From positions 248,001-312,000 of the forward strand of contig JAPMTP010000046.1 in NCBI GenBank assembly GCA_026413225.1: DNA of 64,000 nucleotides, read 5' to 3'. A program made the translations under genes and the position numbers. Under the pieces are notes generated by a model. It saw only the letters and a program-made list of their open reading frames with translations. It was not told the DNA's origin and did not search any database. Shown here piece by piece: positions 33,401-46,800 of this stretch. Source of the DNA: Otis tarda (lineage: Eukaryota; Chordata; Aves; Otidiformes; Otididae). Every line of letters starts with the position of its first letter. The first letter of the stretch is position 1.

Positions 33401-36400
33401 GTCGGACGATTGCTGCCACACGAAAAGTGCCAGCCACTCAAGCTCTTGCTGCTCCTCAGCAGCCATTGGCAGCGCATCTACAGCACCACAGACATTGGGG
33501 CTCCGGGCTTTCCCTGAGGAGCAGGGCTTCGACGTTTGCCACCAGCTGCACATGGGCAAACCTTGAAAACAAACCCCGAAAAATCACGAACGTCGGACGA
33601 TTGCTCCCACACCAAAAGTCCCAGACATTCAAGCTCTTGCTGCTCCTCAGCGGCCATTGGCAGCGCATCTACAGCAGTACAGACATTGGGGCTCCGGGCT
33701 ATCCCTGAGGAGCAGGGCTTCGACGTTTGCCACCAGCCGCACATGGGCACCACCTGAAAAGAAACCCCGAAAAATCACGAACGTCGGACGATTGCTCCCA
33801 CACCAAAAGTGCCAGCCACTCAAGCTCTTGCTGCTCCTCAGCGGCCTTTGGCAGCGCATCTACAGCACCACAGACACTGGGGCTTCGGGCTTTCCCTGAG
33901 GAGCAGGGCTTCGACGTTTGTCACCAGCCGCACCTGGGTGCCCCCTGAAAAGAAAACCCAAAAAATCTCAAACATCGGGCGATTGCTCCCACACCAAAAG
34001 TGCCAGCCACTCAAGCTCTTGCTGCTCCTCAGCAGCCATTGGCAGGGCATCTACTGCACCACAGAGATTTGGTCTCTGGCATTCCCTGAGGAGCAGGGCT
34101 TCGACGTTTGCCACCAGCTGCACGTGGGCGCCTCCCGAAAAAAAACCCTGAAAAATCACCAACGTCGGACAATTGCTCCCACACCAAAAGTGCCAGCCAC
34201 TCAAGCTCTTCCTGCTCCTCAGCAGCCATTGGCAGCGCATCTACAGCACCACAGACATTGGGGCTCCGGGCTTTCCCTGAGGAGCAGGGATTCGACCTTT
34301 GCCACCAGCTGTCCCTGAGCGTCCCCTGAAAGAAGCCCCGAAAAATCACGAACGTCGGACGATTGCTCCCACACCAAAAGTGCCAGCCACTCAAGCTCTT
34401 GCTGCTCATCAGGAGCCATTGGCAGCGCATCTACAGCAGCACAGACATTGGGGCTCCGGGCTTTTCCAGAGGAGCAGGGCTTCGACGTTTGCCACGAGCT
34501 GCACGTGGGCACCCCCTGAAAACAAAACCCGAAAAATCATGAACGTCGGGCGGTTGCTCCCACACCAAAAGTCCCAGACATTCAAGCTCTTGCTGCTCCT
34601 CAGCGGCCATTGGCAGCGCATCTACAGCAGCACAGACATTGGGGCTCCGGGCTTTCCCTGAGGAGCAGGGCTTCGACTTTTGCCTCCAGCTGCACGTGGG
34701 CGCCCCCTGAATATAAACCCCTAGAAATCACGAACGTCGGACCATTGCTCCCACACCAAAAGTGCCAGCCACTCAAGCTCTTGCTGCTCCTCACCGGCCA
34801 TTGGCAGTGCATCTACAGCACCACAGACATTGGGGCTCCGGGCTTTCCCTTAGGAGCAGGGCTTCAACGTTTTCCACCAGCTGCACTTGGGCTCCCCCTG
34901 AAAAAAAACCTCTAAAAATCACGAACGTAGGACGATTGCCCCCACACCAAAAGTGCCAGCCACTCAAGCTCTTGCTACTCCTCAGCAGCCATTGGTAGGG
35001 CATCTACTGCACCACAGAGATTTGGTCTCTGGCATTCCCTGAGGAGCAGGGCTTCGACGTTTGCCACCAGCTGCACCTGGGCGCCCCCTGAAAACAAACC
35101 CCGAAAAATCGCGAACGTCGGACAATTGCTCCCACACCAAAAGTGCCAGCCACTCAAGCTCTTGCTGCTCCTCAGTGGCCATTGGCAGCGAATCTACAGC
35201 ACCACAGACATTGGGGCTCCGGGCTTTCCCTGAGGAGCAGGGCTTCGACGTTTGCCACCAGCTGCACATGGGCACACTCCGATAAAAAAGCCTGAAAAAT
35301 CACGAACGTCGGACGATTGCTCCCACACCAAAAGTGCCAGTCACTCAAGCTCTTGCTGCTCCTCAGCAGCCATTGGAAGCGCATGTACAACAGCACAGAC
35401 ATTGGGGCTCCTGGCTTTCCCTGAGGAGCCGGGCTTCGACGTTTGCCACCAGCTGCACGTGGGCACACCTTGAAAAGAAACCGCGAAAAATCACCAACAT
35501 CGGACGATTGCTCCCACACCTAAAGTGCCAGCCACTCAAGCTCTTGCTGCTCCTCAGCAGCCATTGGCAGCGCATCTACAGCAGCACAGACATTGGGGCT
35601 CCTGGCTTTCCCTGAGGAGCAGGGCTTTGACGTTTGCCAACAGCTGCACGTGGGCGCCCCCCGGAAAAGAACCCCGAAAGTTCACGAACGTCGGCCGATT
35701 TTTCCCACACCAAAAGGGCCAGCCACTCAAGCTCTTGCTGCTCCTCAGCGGCCATTGGCAGCACATCTACAGCACCACAGACACTGGGGCTCCGGGCTTT
35801 CCCTGAGGAGCAGGGCTTCGATGTTTGTCACCAGCCGCACCTGGGCGCCACCTGAAAAGAAACCCCGAAATATCATGAACATCGGGCGATTGCTCCCACA
35901 CCAAAATTGCCAGCCACTCAAGCTCTTGCTGCTCCTCAGCAGCCATTCGCAGGGCATCTACTGCACCACAGAGATTTGGTCTCTGGTATTCCCTGAGGAG
36001 CAGGGCTTTGACGTTTGCCACCAGCTGCACGTGGGCGCCAACTGAAAAAAAACCCTGAAAAATCACCAACGTCGGACAATTGCTCCCACACCAAAAGTGC
36101 CAGCCACTCAAGCCCTTGCTGCTCCTCAGCGGCCATTGGCAGCGCATCTACAGCACCACAGACATTGGGGCTCCGGGCTTTTCCTGAGGAGCAGGGATTC
36201 GACCTTTGCCACCAGCTGTCCCTGAGCGTCCCCTGAAAGAAGCCCCTAAAAATCACGAACGTCGGACAATTGCTCCCACACCAAAAGTGCCAGCCACTCA
36301 AGCTCTTGCTGCTCCTCAGGAGCCATTGGCAGCGCATCTACAGCAGCACAGACATTGGGGCTCCGGGCTTTTCCAGAGGAGCAGGGCTTCGACGTTTGCC

Positions 36401-36999
36401 ACGAGCTGCACGTGGGCACCCCCTGAAAACAAAACCCGAAAAATCATGAACGTCGGGCGGTTGCTCCCACACCAAAAGTCCCAGACATTCAAGCTCTTGC
36501 TGCTCCTCAGCGGCCATTGGCAGCGCATCTACAGCACCACAGACGTGGGGGCTCCGGGCTTTCCCTGAGGAGCCGGGTTTTGACGTTTGCCACGAGCTGC
36601 ATGTGGGCACCCCCCGAAAAAGAACCCCGAAAGATCACGATCGTCGGACGATTGCTCCCACACCAAAAGGGCCAGCCACTCAAGCTCTTGCTGCTCCTCA
36701 GCAGCCATTGGCAGCGCATCTACAGCACCACAGAGATTGGGGCTCCGGGCTTTCCCTGAGGAGCAGGGCTTCGACGTTTGCCACCAGCTGCACGTGGGCG
36801 TCCCCTGAAAAGAAACCCCGAAAAATCACGAACCTCGGACGATTGCTCCCACATCATAAGTGTCAGCAACTCAAGCCCTTGCTGCTCCTCAGCGGCCATT
36901 GGCAGCATATCTACAGCAGCACAGACATTGGGGCTCCGGGCTTTCCCTGAGGAGCAGGGCTTCGACGTTTGCCTCCAGCTGCACGTGGGCGCCCCCTGA

Positions 37000-39900
37000 A
37001 TATAAACCCCGAGAAATCACGAACATCGGACCATTGCTCCCACACCAAAAGTGCCAGCCACTCAAGCTCTTGCTGCTCCTCAGCGGCCATTGGCAGTGCA
37101 TCTACAGCACCACAGACATTGGGGCTCCGGGATTTCCCTTAGGAGCAGGGCTTCAACGTTTTCAACCAGCTGCACGTAGGCTCCCCCTGAAAAAAAACCT
37201 CAAAAAATCACGAACGTTGGACGATTGCTCCCACACCAAAAGTGCCAGCCACTCAAGCTCTTGCTGCTCCTCAGCAACCATTGGCAGCGCATCTACAGCA
37301 GCACAGACATTGGGGCTCCGGGCTTTCCCTGAGGAGCCGGGCTTCGACGTTTGCCACCAGCTGCACGTGGGCACACCTTGAAAAGAAACCGCGAAAAATC
37401 ACCAACATCGGACGATTGCTCCGACACCTAAAGTGCCAGCCACTCAAGCTCTTGCTGCTCCTCAGCAGCCATTGGCAGCGCATCTACAGCAGCACAGACA
37501 TTGGGGCTCCGGGCTTTTCCTGAGGAGCAGGGCTTTGACGTTTGCCACCAGCTGCACGTGGGCGCCCCTCGAAAAAGGACCCCGAAAGTTCACGAACGTC
37601 GGACGATTTTTCCCACACCAAAAGGTCTAGCCACTCAAGCTCTTCCTGCTCCTCAGCGGCCTTTGGCAGCGCATCTACAGCAGCACAGACATTGGGGCTC
37701 CGGGCTTTCCCTGAGGAGCAGGGCTTCGACGTTTGCCACCAGCCGCACATGGGCACCACCTGAAAAGAAAGCCCGAAAAATCACGAACCTCGGACGATTG
37801 CTCCCACATCAAAAGTGCCAGCCACTCAAGCCCTTGCTGCTCCTCAGCGGCCATTGGCAGCACATCTACAGCACCACAGACACTGGGGCTCCGGGCTTTC
37901 CCTGAGGAGCAGGGCTTCGATGTTTGCCACCAGCTGCACCTGGGCGCCCCCTGAAAAGAAACCCCGAAAAATCATGAACATCGGGCGATTGCTCCCACAC
38001 CTAAAGTGCCAGCCACTCAAGCTCTTGCTGCTCCTCAGTGGCCATTGGCAGCGCATCTTCAGCAGCACAGACATTGGGGCTCCGGGCTTTCCCTGAGGAG
38101 CAGGGCTTCAACATTTTCCACCAGCTGCACGTGGGCTCCCCCTGAAAAAAACCCCCTAAAAATCACGAACGTCGGACGATTGCTCCCACACCAAAAGGGC
38201 CAGCCACTCAAGCTCTTGCTTCTCCTCAGCAGCCATTGGTAGGGCATCTACTGCACCACAGAGATTTGGTCTCTGGCATTCCCTGAGGAGCAGGGCTTCG
38301 ACGTTTGCCACCAGCTGCACCTGGGCGCCCCCTGAAAACAAACCCCGAAAAATCGCGAACGTCGGACGACTGCTCCCACACCAAAAGTGCCAGCCACTCA
38401 AGCTCTTGCTGCTCCTCAGCAGCCATTGGCAGCGAATCTACAGCAGCACAGAGATTGGGGCTCTGGGCTTTCCCTGAGGAGCAGGGCTTCGACGTTGCCA
38501 CCAGCTGCACATGGGCACACTCCGATAAAAAGCCTGAAAAATCACGATCGTCGGACGATTGCTCCCACACAAAAAGGGCCAGCCACTCAAGCTCTTGCTG
38601 CTCCTCAGTGGCCATTGGCAGGACATCTACAGCAGCACAGACATTGGGGCTCCGGGCTTTCCCTGAGGAGCAGGGCTTCGACGTTTGCCACCAGCCGCAC
38701 ATGGGCACCACCTGAAAATTAACCCCGAAAAATCACGAACGTCGGACGATTGCTCCCACATCAAAAGTGCCAGCCACTCAAGCCCTTGCTGCTCCTCAGC
38801 GGCCATTGGCAGCACATCTACAGCACCACAGACACTGGGGCTCCGGGCTTTCCCTGAGGAGCAGGGCTGCGATGTTTGTCACCAGCCGCACCTGGGCGCC
38901 CCCTGAAAAGAAACCCCCAAAAAATCACAAACATCGGGCGATTGCTCCCACACCAAAAGTGCCAGCCACTCAAGCTCTTGCTGCTCCTCAGCAGCCATTG
39001 GCAGGGCATCTACTGCACCACAGAGATTTGGTCTCTGGCATTCCCTGAGGAGCAGGGCTTTGACGTTTGCCACCAGCTGCACGTGGGCGCCCCCCGAAAA
39101 AAAACCCTGAAAAATCACCAACGTCGGACAATTGCTCCCACCCGAAAAGTGCCAGCCACTCAAGCTCTTGCTGCTCCTCAGCAGCCATTGGCAGCGCATC
39201 TACAGCACCACAGACATTGGGGCTCCGGGCTTTCCCTGAGGAGCAGGGATTCGACCTTTGCCACCAGCTGTCCCTGAGCGTCCCCTGAAAGAAGCCGCGA
39301 AAAATCACGAACGTCGGACAATTGCTCCCACACCAAAAGTGCCAGCCACTCAAGCTCTTGCTGCTCCTCAGCAGCCATTGGAAGCGCATCTACAGCAGCA
39401 CAGACATTGGGGCTCCGGGCTTTCCCTGAGGAGCAGGGCTTCGACGTTTGCCACCAGCTGCACGTGGGCACACCTTGAAAATAAATCGCGAAAAATCACC
39501 AATATCGGACGATTGCTCCCACACCTAAAGTGCCAGCCACTCAAGCTCTTGCTGCTCCTCAGCAGCCATTGGCAGCGCATCTACAGCAGCACAGACATTG
39601 GGGCTCCGGGCTTTCCCTGAGGAGTAGGGCTTTGACGTTTGCCACCAGCTGCAAGTGGGCGCCCCCCGAAAAAGAATCCCGAAAGTTCACGAACGTCGGA
39701 CGATTGCTCCCACATCAAAAGTGCCAGCCACTCAAGCCCTTGCTGCTCCTCAGCGGCCATTGGCAGCACATCTACAGCACCACAGACATTGGGGCTCAGG
39801 GCTTTCTCTGAGGAGCAGGGCTTCGATGTTTGCCACCAGCCGCACCTGGGCGCCCCCTGAAAAGAAACCCCAAAAAATCACGAACGTCGGACGATTGCTC

Positions 39901-42530
39901 CCACACCAAAAGTGCCAGCCACTCAAGCTCTTGCTGCTCCTCAGCGGCCATTGGCAGCGCATCTACAGCACCACAGACATTGGGGCTCCGGGCTTTCCCT
40001 GAGGAGTAGGGCTCCGACTTTTGCCACCAGCTGCACCTGTGCGCCCCTCCAAAAAAAAACCACGAAAAATCACGAACGTCAAACGATTATTCCCACACCG
40101 AAAGTGCCAGCCACTCAAGCTCTTGCTGCTCCTCAGCGGCCATTGGCAGGGCATCTACAGCAGCACAGACATTGGGGCTCCGGGCTTTCCCTTAGGAGCA
40201 GGGCTTCGACGTTTGCCACCAGCTGCACGTGGGCGCCCCCAGAAAAGAAACCCCGAAAAATCACGAACGTCGGACGATTGTTCCCACACCAAAAGTGCCA
40301 GCCACTCAAGCCCTTGCTGCTCCTCAGCGGCCATTGGCAGCGCATCTACAGCTCCACAGACATTGGGGCTCCGGGCTTTCCCTGAGGAGCAGGGCTTCGA
40401 CGTTTGCCTCCAGCTGCACGTGGGCGCCCCCTGAAAATTAACCCCGAAAAATCACGAACGTCGGACCATTGCTCCCACACCAAAAGTGCCAGCCACTCAA
40501 GCTCTTGCTGCTCCTCAGCGGCCATTGGCAGTGCATCTACAGCACCACAGACATTGGGGCTCCGGGATTTCCCTTAGGAGCAGGGCTTCAACGTTTTCAA
40601 CCAGCTGCACGTAGGCTCCCCCTGAAAAAAAACCCCGAAAAATCACGAACGTTGGACGATTGCTCCCACACCAAAAGTGCCAGCCACTCAAGCTCTTGCT
40701 GCTCCTCAGCAACCATTGGCAGCGCATCTACAGCAGCACAGACATTGGGGCTCCGGGCTTTCCCTGAGGAGCCGGGCTTCGACGTTTGCCACCAGCTGCA
40801 CGTGGGCACACCTTGAAAAGAAACCGCGAAAAATCACCAACATCGGACGATTGCTCCGACACCTAAAGTGCCAGCCACTCAAGCTCTTGCTGCTCCTCAG
40901 CAGCCATTGGCAGCGCATCTACAGCAGCACAGACATTGGGGCTCCGGGCTTTTCCTGAGGAGCAGGGCTTTGACGTTTGCCACCAGCTGCACGTGGGCGC
41001 CCCTCGAAAAAGGACCCCGAAAGTTCACGAACGTCGGACGATTTTTCCCACACCAAAAGGTCTAGCCACTCAAGCTCTTCCTGCTCCTCAGCGGCCTTTG
41101 GCAGCTCATCTACAGCACCACAGACATTGGGGCTCCGGGCTTTCCCTGAGGAGCAGGGCTTCGACGTTTGCCACCAGCCGCACATGGGCACCACCTGAAA
41201 AGAAAGCCCGAAAAATCACGAACCTCGGACGATTGCTCCCACATCAAAAGTGCCAGCCACTCAAGCCCTTGCTGCTCCTCAGCGGCCATTGGCAGCACAT
41301 CTACAGCACCACAGACACTGGGGCTCCGGGCTTTCCCTGAGGAGTAGGGCTTCGATGTTTGCCACCAGCTGCACCTGGGCGCCCCCTGAAAAGAAACCCC
41401 GAAAAATCATGAACATCGGGCGATTGCTCCCACACCTAAAGTGCCAGCCACTCAAGCTCTTGCTGCTCCTCAGTGGCCATTGGCAGCGCATCTTCAGCAG
41501 CACAGACATTGGGGCTCCGGGCTTTCCCTGAGGAGCAGGGCTTCAACATTTTCCACCAGCTGCACGTGGGCTCCCCCTGAAAAAAACCCTCTAAAAATCA
41601 CGAACGTCGGACGATTGCTCCCACACCAAAAGTGCCAGCCACTCAAGCTCTTGCTTCTCCTCAGCAGCCATTGGTAGGGCATCTACTGCACCACAGAGAT
41701 TTGGTCTCTGGCATTCCCTGAGGAGCAGGGCTTCGACGTTTGCCACCAGCTGCACCTGGGCGCCCCCTGAAAACAAACCCCGAAAAATCACAAACGTCGG
41801 ACAATTGCTCCCACACCAAAAGTGCCAGCCACTCAAGCCCTTGCTGCTCCTCAGCAGCCATTGGCAGCGAATCTACAGCAGCACAGAGATTGGGGCTCTG
41901 GGCTTTCCCTGAGGAGCAGGGCTTCGACGTTTGCCACCAGCTGCACATGGGCACACTCCGATAAAAAAGCCTGAAAAATCACGATCGTCGGACGATTGCT
42001 CCCACACAAAAAGGGCCAGCCACTCAAGCTCTTGCTGCTCCTCAGTGGCCATTGGCAGGACATCTACAGCACCACAGACATTGGGGCTCCGGGCTTTCCC
42101 TGAGGAGCAGGGCTTCGACGTTTGCCACCAGCTGCACATGGGCACCACCTGAAAATTAACCCCGAAAAATCACGAACGTCGGACGATTGCTCCCACATCA
42201 AAAGTGCCAGCCACTCAAGCCCTTGCTGCTCCTCAGCGGCCATTGGCAGCACATCTACAGCACCACAGACATTGGGGCTCCGGGCTTTCCCTGAGGAGCA
42301 GGGCTGCGATGTTTGTCACCAGCCGCACCTGGGCGCCCCCTGAAAAGAAACCCCCAAAAAATCACAAACATCGGGCGATTGCTCCCACACCAAAAGTGCC
42401 AGCCACTCAAGCTCTTGCTGCTCCTCAGCAGCCATTCGCAGGGCATCTACTGCACCACAGAGATTTGGTCTCTGGCATTCCCTGAGGAGCAGGGCTTTGA
42501 CGTTTGCCACCAGCTGCACCTAGGCGCCCC
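37000..42530 (+). repeat. 18-monomer higher-order repeat, about 3435 bp, about 1.6 copies
   Basis: Equivalent points recur at 37162 and 40597, 37501 and 40936, 38006 and 41441, and 38685 and 42122, always 3435-3437 bp apart (eighteen monomers). Rare variants repeat in both copies, for example cacaccaaaaggtctagcca near 37616 and 41051. The second copy ends at about 42.53 kb. Confidence 0.85.
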
Positions 42531-43899
42531 CTGAAAGTAACCCCGAAAAATCACGAACGTCGGACGATTGCTCCCACCCCAAAAGTGCCAGCCACTCAAG
42601 CTCTTGCTGCTCCTCACGAGCCATTGGAAGCGCATCTACAGCACCACAGACATTGGGGCTCCTGGCTTTCCTAGAGGAGCAGGGCTTCCACGTTTGCCAC
42701 CAGCTGCACGTGGGCGCCCCCTGAAAAGAAACCCCGAGAAATCACCAATGTCGGACGATTGTTCCCACACCAAAAGTGCCAGCCACTCAAGCCCTTGCTG
42801 CTCCTCAGCAGCCATTGGCAGCGCATCTACAGCACCACAGACATTGGGGCTCCGGGCTCTCCCTGAGGAGCAGGGCTTCGAGCTTTGCCAATAGCTGTTC
42901 CTGGGCGTCCCCTGAAAAGAGACCCCGAAAAATCACGAACGTTGGACGATTGCTCCCACACCAAAAGTGCCAGCCACTCAAGCTCTTGCTGCTCCTCAGC
43001 AGCCATTGGCAGCGCATCTACAGCAGCACAGACATTGGGGCTCCGGGCTTTTCCAGAGTAGCAGGGCTTCGACGTTTGCAACCAGCTGCACGTGGGCGCC
43101 CCCTGAATATAAACCCCGAGAAATCACGAACGTCGGACAATTGTTCCCACCCCAAATGTGCCAGCCACTCAAGCTCTTGCTGCTCCTCAGCGGCCATGTG
43201 TAGCGCATCTACAGCACCACAGACATTGGGGCTCCGGGCTTTCCCTTAGGACCAGGGCTTCAATGTTTTCCACCAGCTGCACATGGGCACACTGCGATAA
43301 AAAAGCCTGAAAAATCACGATCGTCGGACGATTGCTCCCACACCAAAAGTGCCAGCCACTGAAGGTCTTGCTGCTCCTCAGCGGCCATTGGCAGCACATC
43401 TACAGCAGCACAGACATTGGGGCTCCGGGCTTTCCCTGAGGAGCAGGGCTTCGACGTTTGCCATCAGCTGCAGTTGGGCGCCCCCAGAAAAGAAACCGCG
43501 AAAAATCAAGAACGTCGGACGATTGTTCCCACACCGAAAGTGCCAGCCACTCAAGCTCTTGCTGCTCCTTAGCGGCCATTGGCAGCGCATCTACAGCACC
43601 ACAGAGATTAGAGCTCCGGGCTTTCCCTGAGGAGCAGGGCTTCAACGTTTTCCACCAGCTGCACGTGGGCGCCGTCCGAAAACAAACCAAAAAAATCACG
43701 AACGTCGGACGATTGCTCCCACACCAAAAGTGCCAGCCACTCAAGCTCTTGCTGCTCCTCAGCGGCCATTGGCAGCGCCTCTACAGCACCACAGACATTG
43801 GGGCTCCGGGTTTTCCCTGAGGAGCAGGGTTGCGACGTTTTCCACCAGCTGCACGTGGGCGCCCCCTGAAAAGAAACCCCGAGAAATCACGAACGTCGG

Positions 43900-46800
43900 A
43901 CGATTGCTCCCACCCCAAAAGTGCCAGCCACTCAAGCTCTTGCTGCTCCTCACGAGCCATTGGAAGCGCATCTACAGCAGCACAGACATTGGGGCTCCAG
44001 GCTTTCCTAGAGGAGCAGGGCTTCCACGTTTGCCACCAGCTGCACCTGGGCACCCCCTGAAAAGAAACCCCGAAAAATCACAAACGTTGGACGATTGGTC
44101 CCACACCAAAAGTGCCAGCCACTCAAGCTCTTGCTGCTCCTCAACGGCCATTGGCAGCGCATCTACAGCACCACAGACATTGGGGCTCCGGGCTTTCCCT
44201 GAGGAGCAGGGCTTCTTTTTTGCCACCAGCTGCACCTGGGCGCCCCGAAAAAAGCCCCGAGATATCACCAACTTCGGACGATTGCTCCCACACCAAAAGT
44301 GCCAGCCACTCAAGCTCTTGCTGCTCCTCAGCGGCCATTTGCAGCGCATCTACAGCACCACAGACATTGGGGCTCCGGGCTTTCCCTGAGGAGCAGGGCT
44401 TCAACGTTTGCAACCAGCTGCACATGGGCACCCCCGGAAAATAAGTCCCGAAAAATCACGAACGTCGGACGATTGATCCCACACCAAAAGTGCCAGCCAC
44501 TCAAGCTCTTGCTGCTCCTCAGCAGCCATTGGCAGCGCATCTACAGCACCACAGACACTGGGGCTCTGGGCTTTCCCTGAGGAGCAGGGCTTCGACGTTT
44601 GCCACCAGCCCCACCCCGGCGCCCCCGAAAATAAACCCCGAAAAGTCACGAACGTCGGACGATTGCTGCCACAGACAAAGTGCCAGCCACTCAAGCTCTT
44701 GCTGCTCCTCAGTGGCCATTGGCAGCGCATCTACACAGCACAGACATTGGGGCTCCAGGCTTTCCCTGACGAGCAGGGCTTCGATGTTTACCACCAGCTG
44801 CATGTGGGCGCTCCTGAACAGAAACCCCGAGAAATCACAAACGTCGGAAGATTGCTCCCACACCAAAAGTGCCAGCCACTCAAGCTCTTGCTGCTCCTCA
44901 GTGGCCATTGGCAGCGCATCTACAGCACCACAGACATTGGGGCTCTGGGTTTTCCCTGAGGAGCAGGGCTTCGACGTTTGCCACCAGCTGCACGTGGGCG
45001 CCGTCCGAAAACAAAGCAAAAAAATCACGAACGTCGGACGATTGCTGCCACACCAAAAGTGCCAGCCACTCAAGCTCTTGCTACTCCTCAGCGGCCATTG
45101 GCAGCACATCTACAGCAGCACAGACATTGGGGCTCCGGGCTTTCCCTGAGGAGCAGGGCTTCGACGTTTGCCATCAGCTGCAGTTGGGCGCCCCCAGAAA
45201 AGAAACCGCGAAAAATCAAGAACGTCGGACGATTGTTCCCACACCAAAAGTGCCAGCCACTCAAGATCTTGCTGTTCCTTAGCGGCCATTGGCAGCGCAT
45301 CTACAGCACCACAGAGATTAGAGCTCCGGGCTTTCCCTGAGGAGCAGGGCTTCGACGTTTGCCACCTGCTGCACCTGGGCGCCCCCTGAAAAGAGAACCG
45401 TAAATATCACGAACATCGGACGATTGCTCCCACACCAAAAGTGCCAGCCACTCAAGCCCTTGCTGCTCCTCAGCGGCCATTGGCAGCGCATCTACATCAC
45501 CACAGACATTGGTGCTCCGGGCTTTTCCTGAGGAGCAGGGCTTCGACGTTAGCCACCAGCTACACGGGGACACCCCCTGAAAAGAAACCCCGAAAAATCA
45601 GGAACGTCGGACGATTGCTGCCACCCCAAAAGTGCCAGCCACTCAAGCTCTTGCTGCTCCTCAGCGGCCATTGGCAGCGCATCTACAGCACCACAGACAC
45701 TGGGGCTCCGGGCTTTCCGTGAGGAGCAGGGCTTCGACGTTTGCCACCAGCTGCACATGGGCACACTTCGAAAAAAAACCCTGAAAAATCACGATCGCCG
45801 GACGATTGCTCCCACACCAAAAGTGCCAGCCACTCAAGCTCTTGCTGCTCCTCAGCAGCCATTGGCAGCTCATCTACAGCACCACAGAGATTAGGGCTCT
45901 GGCCTTTCCTGAGGATCAGGGCTTCGATGTTTGCCACCAGCTGCACCTGGGCACCCCCTGAAAAGAGACCCCGAAAAATCACGAACATCGGGCAATTACT
46001 CTCACCCCAAAAGTGCCAGCCACTCAAGCCCTTGCTGCTCCTCAGCAGCCATTGGCAGCGCATCTACAGCACCACAGACATTGGGGCTCCGGGCTCTCCC
46101 TGAGGAGCAGGGCTTCGAGCTTTGCCAACAGCTGTCCCTGGGCGTCCCCTGAAAAGAGACCCCGAAAAATCACGAAAGTCGGACGATTGCTCCCACCCCA
46201 AAAGTGCCAGCCACTCAAGCTCTTGCTGCTCCTCACGAGCCATTGGAAGCGCATCTACAGCAGCACAGACATTGGGGCTCCAGGCTTTCCTAGAGGAGCA
46301 GGGCTTCCACGTTTGCCACCAGCTGCACCTGGGCACCCCCTGAAAAGAAACCCCGAAAAATCACAAACGTTGGACGATTGGTCCCACACCAAAAGTGCCA
46401 GCCACTCAAGCTCTTGCTGCTCCTCAACGGCCATTGGCAGTGCATCTACAGCACCACAGACATTGGGGCTCCGGGCTTTCCCTGAGGAGCAGGGCTTCTT
46501 TTGCCACCAGCTGCACCTGGGCGCCCCGAAAAAAAGCCCCGAGATATCACCAACTTCGGACGACTGCTCCCACACCAAAAGTGCCAGCCACTCAAGCTCT
46601 TGCTGCTCCTCAGCGGCCATTTGCAGCGCATCTACAGCACCACAGACATTGGGGCTCCGGGCTTTCCCTGAGGAGCAGGGCTTCAACGTTTGCAACCAGC
46701 TGCACATGGGCACCCCCGGAAAATAAGTCCCGAAAAATCACGAACGTCGGACGATTGATCCCACACCAAAAGTGCCAGCCACTCAAGCTCTTGCTGCTCC

